Position numbers and translations under genes: made by a program
Notes under the pieces: model-generated
What the model was told of the DNA's origin: nothing
Database searches by the model: none
What the model saw: the letters and a program-made list of their open reading frames with translations, nothing else
Shown here: positions 44,987-53,677 of the stretch, piece after piece
How positions within the stretch are numbered: the stretch's first letter is position 1
How the letters are laid out: each line of letters begins with the position of its first letter
NCBI GenBank assembly: GCA_001604585.1
Contig: LVBW01000024.1
Span: 53,558 to 117,557, forward strand
From: Puniceicoccales bacterium Verruco_02
Lineage (GTDB): Bacteria > Verrucomicrobiota > Verrucomicrobiia > Opitutales > Oceanipulchritudinaceae
DNA length: 64,000 nucleotides
Direction: 5' to 3'

Positions 44987-46807
44987 ATGACTGCCGAAAT
45001 TGTATTTGTCCTTGGGCTGCTGCTTGTGGCCGTGACGCTCTTCATAATGGAGCGCGTCCCGCCGGACCACACCTCCTTCATCGTGCTTAGTGTCCTGCTA
45101 CTGGCCGGGGCACTGCCCTTCAGAGGGTCTCTGCCCGGCCCGGACAAGCTGCTGGAGGTTTTTGGCAACCCCGCACCCATCACCATCGGGGCAATGTTCG
45201 TAATCAGTGCCGCGCTGGAAGCTTCTGGCGCTCTGGAAGGACTGGCGGCGATTCTCAGGCGGGTGTCGCGCCTTGGCATAGGCCCTGTGATATTCCTGAT
45301 GACCCTGAGTGTGGCGGGCATATCGGCCTTCATGAACAACACACCCGTAGTTGTCATCTTTGTCCCCGTGATGCTGGCCCTTGCGCGGCAGATGGATGTC
45401 CCGGCCTCGAAGCTTCTCATCCCCCTGTCCTACGCCTCGATATTCGGCGGCACCTGCACTCTGATGGGGACCAGCACCAACATCCTCTCAAGCGAGATAA
45501 TGAAACGGGCGGGCATGGCCCCGCTAGGCATGTTCGAGCTGGCATGGGTGGGGCTGCCCCTGCTCTTTATCGGCGCGCTATTCATGTCCACCATAGGGCA
45601 GCGCCTCCTGCCCCGCCGCGACACGCTGACCTCGATGCTCTCCGACGAGGAGCGCAAGGAATTCATCACCACCGCCTTCGTAAACAGAGGCTCGCAGCTT
45701 GCGGGCAAGACCCTGCGCGAGGCTGGCCAGCCCTTGCTAAAAAGAGGTGCGCGCGTTCTGGAAATTATCCGCAACGAAGTGGCCCTGCCCGGCGAGGCAC
45801 GCGACATCAGCCTTGAGGAAGGCGACCGCCTAGTAATCGCCGTCCGCCCGAGCGCGCTCTCGCACACCCGCGGCATTGGCGGCGTGGACGTGGGGCTGGA
45901 AGAAGGGCTTGGCATCGAGACCATTGCCGCGCACGAGGGCGCCATTGTCGAGGGCGTGGTGGCCCCGCGCTCATCGCTAATCGGGCAGACCATAGGTCAG
46001 ATAAATTTCCGCCAACGCTATCGCATGATCGTGATGGCCATACACAGGCGGGGCATAAACCTGAGGCAGGGCTTTGAAAACGTGCCACTTGCCTTCGGCG
46101 ACGCCCTGCTGATGATGGGTACCGACGAGGCACGGGAGGCCCTGCGCCGCAGCGACGACATACTGCTCCTTGACAGGCCCGGCACCCCCATCCGCCCAAG
46201 AGCGCGCACCGTCACCATAGTGCTGGCAACTCTGGTGGGGGTAGTCTTCAGCGCATCGCTAAACGTGCTGCCAGTGGTCGTGGCGGCAATTCTTGGCTGC
46301 GGCATCATACTGGCCACCGGCTGCATCAAGCCCAAACAAGCCTACGCAAGCATAGACTGGGGCATACTCATACTAATCTACGGGATGCTGGCCCTTGGCA
46401 TGGCAATGGAGGATAGCGGCGCGGCCCGAATGCTTGCAGAAAGGGTGATGGAGCTAAGTTCTGGCATAGACTCTCCCCAGCTACGCATGATGCTGGTGCT
46501 TGCTGGGGTCTTTGTCCTTACTTCGGTCCTTACAGAGGTGATGTCCAACAACGCCTCTGTGGTGCTGATGGCCCCAATAGTGATGGACTTGGCCGTAACG
46601 ATAGGCGCGGACCCACGGCCCTTCCTCATCGCCACCACTCTTGCCGCCAGCGCCAGCTTTGCCACCCCGATTGGCTACCAGACAAACACCTACGTGTACG
46701 GCGTGGGCAACTACCGTTTTGGCGACTTTCTACGCGTTGGCCTGCCCCTGAACATCCTGTATTTCATCACCTGCCTTGTGGTCATCCCGCTGGTGTGGAA
46801 GTTCTAA
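44987..46807 (+). CDS. SLC13/DASS-type transporter with two RCK_C (TrkA-C) domains
   Basis: The protein has 606 residues. Two membrane halves with helix-reentrant pairs (NNTPVVVIFVPVMLALAR, SNNASVVLMAPIVMDLA) flank a cytoplasmic insert of two RCK_C domains (about 208-290 and 305-385: GKTLREAGQPLLKRGARVLEIIR, GQTIGQINFRQRYRMIVMAIHR). LMGTSTN and GYQTNTYVYG fit the cation/anion sites of SLC13. It may import sulfate, dicarboxylates or a similar anion with sodium. RCK_C domains can sense nucleotides or c-di-AMP. A direct repeat lies on both sides of the gene. Confidence 0.85.
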   Translation: MTAEIVFVLGLLLVAVTLFIMERVPPDHTSFIVLSVLLLAGALPFRGSLPGPDKLLEVFGNPAPITIGAMFVISAALEASGALEGLAAILRRVSRLGIGPVIFLMTLSVAGISAFMNNTPVVVIFVPVMLALARQMDVPASKLLIPLSYASIFGGTCTLMGTSTNILSSEIMKRAGMAPLGMFELAWVGLPLLFIGALFMSTIGQRLLPRRDTLTSMLSDEERKEFITTAFVNRGSQLAGKTLREAGQPLLKRGARVLEIIRNEVALPGEARDISLEEGDRLVIAVRPSALSHTRGIGGVDVGLEEGLGIETIAAHEGAIVEGVVAPRSSLIGQTIGQINFRQRYRMIVMAIHRRGINLRQGFENVPLAFGDALLMMGTDEAREALRRSDDILLLDRPGTPIRPRARTVTIVLATLVGVVFSASLNVLPVVVAAILGCGIILATGCIKPKQAYASIDWGILILIYGMLALGMAMEDSGAARMLAERVMELSSGIDSPQLRMMLVLAGVFVLTSVLTEVMSNNASVVLMAPIVMDLAVTIGADPRPFLIATTLAASASFATPIGYQTNTYVYGVGNYRFGDFLRVGLPLNILYFITCLVVIPLVWKF

Positions 46808-47105
46808 GAGACACAATGTGACTCATGCGCTTCAGGCCAGCTCTAACAACTGGTTTCGTCGCGAGAACGAGGATTTGCGGATGGATGGCAAGGCTTTGGA
46901 AGTGAGTAGTATGGAATGAAATCCGGCGAACTTCCAAAACGAAGCCAGCCGCCGCAAAGACCGTTCGTAGCAGAAATCAAAGTTGTTATAGGTGGCCTTC
47001 AGTTGAAAACGACGATACATAAGTGCAACAGTCTTCATTGTGGCTTGTATTGCCACGGTCCAGCACTAACCTGAGGAATAAACCCAGCATCCCATCCGTA
47101 TTCCG
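46808..47105. repeat. 298-base gap with repeat copy B (extended form)
   Basis: AACTGGTTTCGTCGCGAGAA (46848-46867) and TCAAAGTTGTTA (46977-46988) bracket 109 bases of unrelated sequence. Together with copy A they flank the SLC13 gene as direct repeats. No gene is apparent in the rest of the gap. Confidence 0.6.
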
Positions 47106-48389
47106 ATGAACCCGAACGTACTTTGCGTAATTATGGGCGGTGGCCGCGGCACCCGCCTCAGCCCCTTGACGAAGCTCCGCTGCAAGCCTGCCGTGCCACT
47201 CGCGGGCAAGTTCCGCCTTGTCGATATTCCGATAAGCAACTGCCTGAACTCGGGCATCAACAAGATCTTCGTCCTCACGCAGTTCAACACAGCCTCGCTG
47301 CACCGCCACATTCAGGAGTCCTACAAGTTCGACCCCTTTGGCGGCGGCTTTGTGGACATTCTCTCCGCCGAACAGACCGAAAAGGGCGACGCCTGGTACC
47401 AGGGCACAGCCGATGCTGTGCGTCAGAACCTGCACCACTTTGGCGCACGCGACAACGACCTGTTCCTAATCGTGTCTGGCGACCAGCTCTACCGCATGGA
47501 CCTCAACGAGGTCATCCAGCAGCACATCCGCACAGGCGCTCAGGTTACAATCGCAGCCAAGGCACTGCCGCTAAACGCGCTGGAGGGGCTGGGCCTGATG
47601 CGCGTGGATGACGACTATTCGATCAAGGAATTCGCCGAAAAGCCCAAAGACCCCAAGGTTATCCAAAGCCTCGCCATAAGCGACGCTCTCAAGGGCACCA
47701 TGCCCAAGCTCGACGCTGGCAGCCAGTATGCGCTGGCCAACATGGGCATTTACGTCTTCAACCGCAGCACCCTCTTCAAGGCGCTCGACAGCGACCATGC
47801 CGACTTTGGCAAGGAAGTGATACCGGGTATGCTGGGCAGGGTGAAGATGTCTGCCTACATCTATGACGGCTACTGGGAGGACATCGGCACGGTGCGCTCC
47901 TTCTTCGACGCCAACCTCGCCCTTGCGGACACAAACCCGCCCTTCGACTTTTACGACGCCCGCAGGCCCATATACACCCATGCCCGCTACCTGCCCGCGG
48001 CAAGAGTGCGCGACAGCGAGGTGGGCAGCGCAATAATTGCCGACGGAGCCACTGTAAACGGCTGCAAGGTCGTGCGCAGTATCGTGGGTGTTCGCTCGCG
48101 AGTGGACGCAGGGACGACTCTGGACAACGTCGTGATGATGGGTGCCGACTACTTCGAGAGCGAAGACAACCGACGCGAGAACCGTAACCGCAAGCGGCCC
48201 GACATAGGCATCGGCAAAAACTGCAAGATTCGCAATGCCATCATCGACAAGAACGCACGCATTGGCGACGACGTGGAGCTATCCCCCGAGGGCAAGCCCG
48301 ACCTCTACCAGAATGGCGACATATATGTGCGCGACGGCGTGCTCATCGTCCTGAAGGACGGCGTGGTGCCCAGCGGCACAAAGATATAG
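47106..48389 (+). CDS. glgC: glucose-1-phosphate adenylyltransferase
   Basis: The protein has 427 residues. The nucleotide loop is GGGRGTRLSPLTKLRCKPAVPLAGKFRLVDIPISNC, then WYQGTADAVRQN, SGDQLYRMD, EFAEKPK and DIGTVRSFFDANLAL. The C-terminal left-handed beta-helix is the regulatory domain. It makes ADP-glucose for glycogen. No other glycogen gene is next to it. A terminator hairpin follows at 48418. Confidence 0.95.
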   Translation: MNPNVLCVIMGGGRGTRLSPLTKLRCKPAVPLAGKFRLVDIPISNCLNSGINKIFVLTQFNTASLHRHIQESYKFDPFGGGFVDILSAEQTEKGDAWYQGTADAVRQNLHHFGARDNDLFLIVSGDQLYRMDLNEVIQQHIRTGAQVTIAAKALPLNALEGLGLMRVDDDYSIKEFAEKPKDPKVIQSLAISDALKGTMPKLDAGSQYALANMGIYVFNRSTLFKALDSDHADFGKEVIPGMLGRVKMSAYIYDGYWEDIGTVRSFFDANLALADTNPPFDFYDARRPIYTHARYLPAARVRDSEVGSAIIADGATVNGCKVVRSIVGVRSRVDAGTTLDNVVMMGADYFESEDNRRENRNRKRPDIGIGKNCKIRNAIIDKNARIGDDVELSPEGKPDLYQNGDIYVRDGVLIVLKDGVVPSGTKI

Positions 48390-48417
48390 CCAGTCGGCAC
48401 AAAGCCCATCTTCACAT

Positions 48418-48467
48418 TACACCCGCAGCAATATGCCCCTTGGGCACGAGGCTGCGGGTGTATTTGT
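48418..48467. terminator. terminator between glgC and the STAS gene
   Basis: TACACCCGCAGC (48418-48429) pairs perfectly with GCTGCGGGTGTA (48451-48462), and the loop can form a small inner hairpin. TTTGT follows. The genes on both sides converge on it. Confidence 0.7.
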
Positions 48468-48534
48468 ATCCAGGGCGCTTGTGCGTCACAGGCGATGCGG
48501 CGGCCTCGTCGGTTCCCTGAAAATGCAACCTCTA

Positions 48535-48837
48535 TCAGGCGATACGCAGGTGTTCGCCCAGGCTCACCATGTCGAACAAACGCATGTTCATCTCCGAAGC
48601 GCCACTTATGCGAAACAACATGCCCCGCTGACCGCATTCACGGTGCAGACCTATCAGAAAATTCAACCCCTGCGAATCTATCATATCCACCTTGGCAAGC
48701 TCCGCCACGATGCAGGTGGCATCCTTTTGCTCGTCCATTGTGACGAGCGCCTGCGCGAGTAGAGAAGGAACGGTGGTGGATGTCAGATCTTCCTCCATTT
48801 GCAGGTGGAGGGTCAGGTCTTGTCTATATGTCTTCAT
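48535..48837 (-). CDS. STAS-domain anti-sigma factor antagonist
   Basis: The protein has 100 residues from ATG 48837. The SpoIIAA-like STAS fold is suggested by CIVAELAKVDMIDSQGLNFLIGLHREC, where Ser in DSQG is the usual phosphorylation site. Such proteins are switched by a kinase/anti-sigma factor and reactivated by a PP2C phosphatase; the upstream gene encodes a PP2C-HATPase protein. No sigma factor is adjacent. Confidence 0.85.
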   Translation of the reverse strand: MKTYRQDLTLHLQMEEDLTSTTVPSLLAQALVTMDEQKDATCIVAELAKVDMIDSQGLNFLIGLHRECGQRGMLFRISGASEMNMRLFDMVSLGEHLRIA

Positions 48838-48898
48838 GGGGAGAGAAAGTGGCCTGCAATAGGTATATAACGGCATAACGCAATACGCATGTACGCCC

Positions 48899-50467
48899 TC
48901 AGTGCAGAAGAAAGTCCATCACGAGTGCATTTTCCGCAGCTATGCGTTCGTAGGAGCTGCACATTGCGGAGATTATTTTCAAGCCAAATGGTATATGTCC
49001 CGGACTGGGGGCTGGAAGAATGCCGGGGAAAGGTTCTCCGTCATAGCACACGCGCACGCGCAGTAACCTGTCGCCAAAGGTGGCCATGCGTATGCGGCAC
49101 TTCCGCGATGAATCACCACCGCAGCCGTGATTGAATGCGTTGAGCATGGCCTCGCGAAGGCAGAGCATCACATCCTGCCTTTTCTGCGGCAGCATCTGGG
49201 GCATTTTGTTGCGCAGCACCCTGTCGAAGATCATCTGTATCTGGTCGATGCGCCCGCCATCGTTCCCATTGTACTGGGCGCAGCCAAGAACGCGCATGGC
49301 TCCAGCCGCCTGCGCTCCCCTTTTGTGCCAAGAAAGGCGGACGACCATTGCATCGTCCCTCTGACCGGGGATGTGCATGGGTTCGCTACGGCCTCTGTTC
49401 TGCTCGATAAGGGTGTCGGCGCTGTAAAACTCGCACTGTTTTCTGCGATGCCGCATCTCGTCCAGCCCATCGCTGTATATGAGCAGGCTGCCTCGTTCGG
49501 GGAGATTACTCTGGCGCATCCGGGCTGGAGGAGTGTCGAACCAGCCAAGGGGAGGCTCTTTGCCGCCGGGCCTGTATTCGCCAAGCTGCGCATTGAATAG
49601 GCAGGGCGAGGGGAACCCGTTGGTGGCGCTGTGGACAAGCATCTTCTCGAAGTCCAGCACCACAAAGCAGGTCGCTATCGAGGTGATGAGCTGCTCAGGC
49701 TCCTTGTTGGCGTTCCATTCCCTCATAAGGAAACGGCCAAACTGTGCGCATATTTCCTCCGGGCCTGCGTTCAAGGCCAGCATACCCCGGCACATGCCAA
49801 GAAATAGCGTGGATACGTAGCCTGCGCTGATGTCGTGCCCGGAAACGTCCGAACCGAGGATTAGCAACCTGTGCGAATCCAGCGCAAAGAGGGCGAAGAT
49901 GTCCCCCCCAGCTTCCAGCGCGGGCACAAAGACCGCGTCCGCCTTGAGGACAAAGCCCGGCGCAAAATCATCGGGCAGCTTCGGCACCCCGCCCGGGGCC
50001 ATGCGCCTGTGTATCTTGGTGGCAACGCGAGCCTCCATGCTCACCCGGTGCTGACTGCGGCGCTGTGCCGTGCGGGCCGATGCGTTCTCCACGCATCGCT
50101 GAAGTGCCGCAGCGTCGGCTGGCAATTCGAGAACGTCGCAATAGTCGCTGCGTATGGCTTTGAGCAGCATTTCCTTGTCGCACTCGTCGCAGAGCAGAAC
50201 CTTCGACATCCAGGGCAGCTCCCGGCCAAGGCTGGCGAGTTCTTCGAGCCATATCCTCTGCCCGGCACAAGATAGAATAAGAATGCAGCCGATGGATTCG
50301 CCCGATTCGCCACGCAGGCATTCGAGGGCCTGCCGCACCCCGCTCACACGCTGCACCTGGCAGGCCGCATTACGCAAAGCCTCCGCCAGCGGAAGCGCGG
50401 CGGGATTGTCATCGTCGATCATCAGGACTCTTGGCAGAGTCTGTTGGGTGCTTTCGACCGGTGGCAC
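48899..50467 (-). CDS. degenerate receiver-PP2C (SpoIIE)-HATPase protein
   Basis: The protein has 522 residues and a GTG start. A receiver-like domain (13-125) has the acidic IDDD (17-20) but Ser66 where the phosphorylated Asp should be (CILILSCAG), so it cannot be phosphorylated normally. Then comes a PP2C phosphatase of the SpoIIE type (EAGGDIFALFALD, GSDVSGHDISAGYVS, LIYSDGLDEMR, QRDDAMVVRL). The C-terminus has a HATPase_c kinase fold (LREAMLNAFNHGCGG with Glu and Asn). It could both phosphorylate and dephosphorylate the STAS protein encoded 61 bases downstream. Confidence 0.85.
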   Translation of the reverse strand: MPPVESTQQTLPRVLMIDDDNPAALPLAEALRNAACQVQRVSGVRQALECLRGESGESIGCILILSCAGQRIWLEELASLGRELPWMSKVLLCDECDKEMLLKAIRSDYCDVLELPADAAALQRCVENASARTAQRRSQHRVSMEARVATKIHRRMAPGGVPKLPDDFAPGFVLKADAVFVPALEAGGDIFALFALDSHRLLILGSDVSGHDISAGYVSTLFLGMCRGMLALNAGPEEICAQFGRFLMREWNANKEPEQLITSIATCFVVLDFEKMLVHSATNGFPSPCLFNAQLGEYRPGGKEPPLGWFDTPPARMRQSNLPERGSLLIYSDGLDEMRHRRKQCEFYSADTLIEQNRGRSEPMHIPGQRDDAMVVRLSWHKRGAQAAGAMRVLGCAQYNGNDGGRIDQIQMIFDRVLRNKMPQMLPQKRQDVMLCLREAMLNAFNHGCGGDSSRKCRIRMATFGDRLLRVRVCYDGEPFPGILPAPSPGHIPFGLKIISAMCSSYERIAAENALVMDFLLH

Positions 50468-50543
50468 GGCTGGTTGTCAGGATATGCAGATAGGGACCCG
50501 CTGCGCAAGCACTGGCTTGCCCCCCCCGCAAGCCGTCCATCCC

Positions 50544-51020
50544 CTACGGCTCGCTCTGCTCTTTGCTGGCTCTTGTCTCTTCCTGTGCCCTAGTCCTGTC
50601 GATACGGTCCAGCTTCGCTTCCATACTTCGCAGCATATCCGCTGCCGCCCTCTGTCTTTCGAGCAGGCGGGCAAGGGCCATTGCACATACACCAAGTAGT
50701 ATCAGGATGAGAAACTCCGGGGCGAACACTCCGCCAGCGCCGAATGCATCCGGCAAAATCGCATAGATGAGAGGTGCGGACAGTACGCCGAGCGCCCCGG
50801 CAAGACGCAGCAACTGAGTCAACACACTGCCCGAATAGGAAGCTCCGTAAAATGCCAGCGACGCGCCCCCGCTCTCGCCATACCTGTGGCGGGATGAGCT
50901 GCTCCTACTGCTGCGGGACTTGCGTCGCTTTTTTATGGCCGTCTTCTCCGCTTCGCTGAGCTTGTCCCACATGCGCTCCTTTTCCGGGCGGCTGAGACGG
51001 TCCCATTCTTTGATGTCCAT
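50544..51020 (-). CDS. hypothetical membrane protein
   Basis: The protein has 158 residues. The N-terminus (WDRLSRPEKERMWDKLSEAEKTAIKKRR) is a charged helix, followed by a Ser/Arg-rich stretch and two hydrophobic segments (QLLRLAGALGVLSAPLIYAIL and EFLILILLGVCAMALA). The C-terminus (LLERQRAAADMLRSMEAKLDRIDRTRAQ) looks like a coiled coil. I do not recognise a family. Confidence 0.6.
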   Translation of the reverse strand: MDIKEWDRLSRPEKERMWDKLSEAEKTAIKKRRKSRSSRSSSSRHRYGESGGASLAFYGASYSGSVLTQLLRLAGALGVLSAPLIYAILPDAFGAGGVFAPEFLILILLGVCAMALARLLERQRAAADMLRSMEAKLDRIDRTRAQEETRASKEQSEP

Positions 51021-51149
51021 GTTAGAAATGGCTAAGCCTGATGCCGGGTATTTGCAAACACGATTCGCAATCGTTCAACGCGGACACGAATAATTCATAA
51101 ACAATTGATAAGGTTCACCATGAGGAGTCATGGCAGTTGATGGCCAAAA

Positions 51150-51425
51150 TCAGCGCACGATGCTGAAACCCTTGTGAATGGCCTCCCTCTTGCCCTCGCT
51201 GCGCTCGACCCCCTTGATGTAACCGGACATTGCCTGGGCCAGTTCTTCGAGAAAGGCCTCAAGCTCCTGCTTTTCGCCCTCAATCTCCAGCTCCACGCGC
51301 CCGTCGCTCAAATTGCGCACATAGCCCGCAACCTCGTAACCCTGCGCCAGCTCCCGCGTCTGGTAGCGGAAGCCCACCCCTTGCACGCGGCCGGAATACA
51401 ATGCACGTATGTAAGTAACAGTCAT
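51150..51425 (-). CDS. acyP: acylphosphatase
   Basis: The protein has 91 residues. The signature GRVQGVGFRYQTRELA contains the catalytic Arg20, and GYVRNLSDGRVE contains Asn38. It hydrolyses acyl phosphates such as acetyl phosphate in the cytoplasm. It stands alone. Confidence 0.93.
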   Translation of the reverse strand: MTVTYIRALYSGRVQGVGFRYQTRELAQGYEVAGYVRNLSDGRVELEIEGEKQELEAFLEELAQAMSGYIKGVERSEGKREAIHKGFSIVR

Positions 51426-51613
51426 AAGGCCAATAATATGATGCCCTCTGAAGGAATATCGTCACAGGGTGGATAATCGAAAGATATTGCACATGGGTGG
51501 AAAATTCCAGCGCCAGAGCGTTTTGGGCGCCGCAGGACAACTTTTCTCTGTTGCGTTTTTCCCCGCTTGGGCGGATTATCGCCCTGCCGTATTGGGGGAC
51601 GGCATTGCACAAG

Positions 51614-52303
51614 ATGAACAATTACAACTTCGACGGGCAGCCTGACGGCGACTGGGACGATCGCGGGGAACTGTCCTGGCAGGAGTATGACTGGCAGCAG
51701 TACCTTGTCCGTCACGAGCAAGAGGTGGAGAAATTCATCTCGCTGTACAACAGACTTCCCACCCGCCCGGACCGCCTCGACGAGGTGGCAATTCAGATGG
51801 AATGGGACGATCAGGACTGGTCGCTTTCCGAGAGCGGAGACCTCATGGAGGACTCCGGCGAGCCTGTCGATGAGAGTGAGGAAGAGGACACTCAGGACGA
51901 TTTCGACCCCTACACCATACTGCGTCACCCCGTGTACGTGGTTGTGCGCGGGCTGTTTCGCGACATGCGCCGCCGCTGGGCCGCTTACATCGTGACGGGA
52001 GACTCCCCCGCCGGGGCTACAAGCTCTTGGGCACTGGCACTGGCATTTGCCGAGGCTGAGGCACAAGCCACCCTCGCGCTCCAGTCCTTGGACATGGGCG
52101 ACTTTGGCCTCGCCTGCTGCCAGATGAAGCTCGCCCTAGACGCGCTGAACAAGACCTTTGCCGTACTGCCAGCCGTGATTGGCCAACAAGGCCCCGTGGA
52201 AGAGCTGCTGGATCAGGACTTCCGCCAGCGCCTGTTCGACCTGCGGGACGTGTGTCTTCGGGTACTTGGCGACTGCCGTGCCCAGCTACGGCGCAAGGGC
52301 TAG
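51614..52303 (+). CDS. hypothetical protein with acidic linker
   Basis: The protein has 229 residues from ATG 51614. The first half is very acidic (DGDWDDRGELSWQEYDW, EDSGEPVDESEEEDTQDDFD), the second half is predicted helical with repeated Ala/Leu (WALALAFAEAEAQATLALQSLDMGDFGLACCQMKLALDALNK), similar in character to TPR-like helical pairs. No family is recognised. Confidence 0.6.
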   Translation: MNNYNFDGQPDGDWDDRGELSWQEYDWQQYLVRHEQEVEKFISLYNRLPTRPDRLDEVAIQMEWDDQDWSLSESGDLMEDSGEPVDESEEEDTQDDFDPYTILRHPVYVVVRGLFRDMRRRWAAYIVTGDSPAGATSSWALALAFAEAEAQATLALQSLDMGDFGLACCQMKLALDALNKTFAVLPAVIGQQGPVEELLDQDFRQRLFDLRDVCLRVLGDCRAQLRRKG

Positions 52304-52336
52304 GCCCACGCCGCCTTGCTTGCGAAATGTGGCTCA

Positions 52337-52368
52337 TTGATGTAAATTAGGTTTGAAACCTAATTTAC
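52337..52368 (+). promoter_or_regulatory. perfect 27-base palindrome over the rrf2 promoter
   Basis: GTAAATTAGGTTT (52342-52354), a central G, then AAACCTAATTTAC (52356-52368) is perfectly symmetrical and ends 18 bases before the Rrf2 start. TTGATG (52337-52342), 18 bases, TAATTT (52361-52366) would be a promoter almost entirely covered by it. This fits an autoregulatory operator for the dimeric Rrf2 protein. Confidence 0.75.
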
Positions 52369-52386
52369 CATTCATAGCCTTCGCTT

Positions 52387-52800
52387 ATGAAAATATCCCG
52401 CAAGGTGGAGTACGCCTGCCGCGTACTTGCGCAACTGGCCAGAGAGCACGGCTCCGGGCGAATGCCTCACATAGAGGAACTCGCCCAACAGGAGAACGTG
52501 CCCGCAAACTACCTTGTGCAGATACTGAACGATCTGCGCGGAGCCGGGCTTATCGAGTCGCGCCGCGGAAAACAGGGGGGCTACATACTGGCCCGCCCGC
52601 CTTCCGAACTGAGCATTGCAGACATTATCCGCGCCATAGACGGAGAGCTGCTCGAATGTCAGAAAGACGTGTCCGGCCAGTCCGGCAAGGGCGTGTTTCT
52701 CGTCCTGAGCGCACTATCGGCGGAATTTGAACAAAGTGCCGCCCGCAAGACTGTCCGCGACATCATTGGGGCAGATTCAAGCTCGATGTACTTCATCTAG
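52387..52800 (+). CDS. Rrf2-family transcriptional regulator
   Basis: The protein has 137 residues. The winged helix is typical: MKISRKVEYACRVLAQLA, MPHIEELAQQENVPANYLVQILNDLRGAGLIESRRGKQGGYILA. The effector region has only Cys91 (LLECQKDVSGQSG), so the three-cysteine Fe-S site of IscR is absent; CymR-like or RsrR-like sensing is possible. The target is unknown apart from its own promoter. It is followed by a convergent PEP-CTERM gene. Confidence 0.9.
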   Translation: MKISRKVEYACRVLAQLAREHGSGRMPHIEELAQQENVPANYLVQILNDLRGAGLIESRRGKQGGYILARPPSELSIADIIRAIDGELLECQKDVSGQSGKGVFLVLSALSAEFEQSAARKTVRDIIGADSSSMYFI

Positions 52801-52892
52801 TGGGCGATGAAGCAAGCGGGCACGAAAGACCCCGGACTCGCCAGATGGCGCAGACCGGGGCCTTTGTGAAAAATGCAGTCCGTCGGCAAGAT

Positions 52893-53546
52893 CTACGCCT
52901 TGCTGGCGCGGCGGCGGCGAATGGCAAATCCGAGCGCGAGCAAGGCCGCGATTGAGGCGTATGTGGACGGCTCCGGTACGGCGGCGAAATACGAGCCGGG
53001 GTTGGCTATGAAGCCACCGGTCAGGCTTGTCCAGCTGCCAAGGGCATCGCCCACGGAAGACAGAGTCCAGAGCGTGGCATCGTTCTTGCCGAGGTTTGCC
53101 AGCTCGGTCCAAGCGGAGGTGCCGTTTGTGCGCGGCCCGCCGGCATCGCCATTATCGGCATAATCGAGCGTGTCCACCAGTGTATTGCTGGCGTTCCAGA
53201 GGTTGATCGTGTCGCCGCGGCTAAGGTTTGTAACGTTGCCGCCAATGACTACAACGCTCGCCCCCAGCCCCCACAGGGTCTTGAAGCCTGCGGCAGAGGC
53301 TTCGCTAAGGATGACGGACTGGCCGGAGACCACCACGCCGAAGGCGGACAGGTCCACAGTGCCCGCGCCCGTGCCGCTGTCGGAGAACGACCAGCCGGTC
53401 ATGTCAATATCGGTGGTGCCGACGTTTGTGAATTCAACGAATTCACTGCCGTTGTACATCCATTCGGTAATGCGTATCTGGGCGCCGAGGCTTCCGACCA
53501 GACCAACAGCGGCCAGAGCCGCGAGAAATGTGCTGCGAATATTCAT
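52893..53546 (-). CDS. lamin-tail-domain protein with PEP-CTERM sorting signal
   Basis: The protein has 217 residues from ATG 53546, which begins a signal peptide (MNIRSTFLAALAAVGLVGSLGA). The core QIRITEWMYNGSEFVEFTNVGTTDIDMTGWSFSDSG is a lamin-tail (LTD) domain. The end is a full PEP-CTERM signal: VPEPST, a hydrophobic segment (ASIAALLALGFAI) and RRRRASK. The exosortase should cleave it and the product should be exported or surface-linked. It matches the EpsI-type protein at 12314. Confidence 0.88.
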   Translation of the reverse strand: MNIRSTFLAALAAVGLVGSLGAQIRITEWMYNGSEFVEFTNVGTTDIDMTGWSFSDSGTGAGTVDLSAFGVVVSGQSVILSEASAAGFKTLWGLGASVVVIGGNVTNLSRGDTINLWNASNTLVDTLDYADNGDAGGPRTNGTSAWTELANLGKNDATLWTLSSVGDALGSWTSLTGGFIANPGSYFAAVPEPSTYASIAALLALGFAIRRRRASKA

Positions 53547-53677
53547 GATATGGGATGAGTGTTTGTGTTCGGTAAAAGCCTCAAACACTCCCCTTCCATC
53601 ACGCAAGCCGCCGGGGTGACATCTGCGAAGCAAAACGGTTACATTGCTGCAAAGCGGCAGTCATCAGGCAATTCCCG

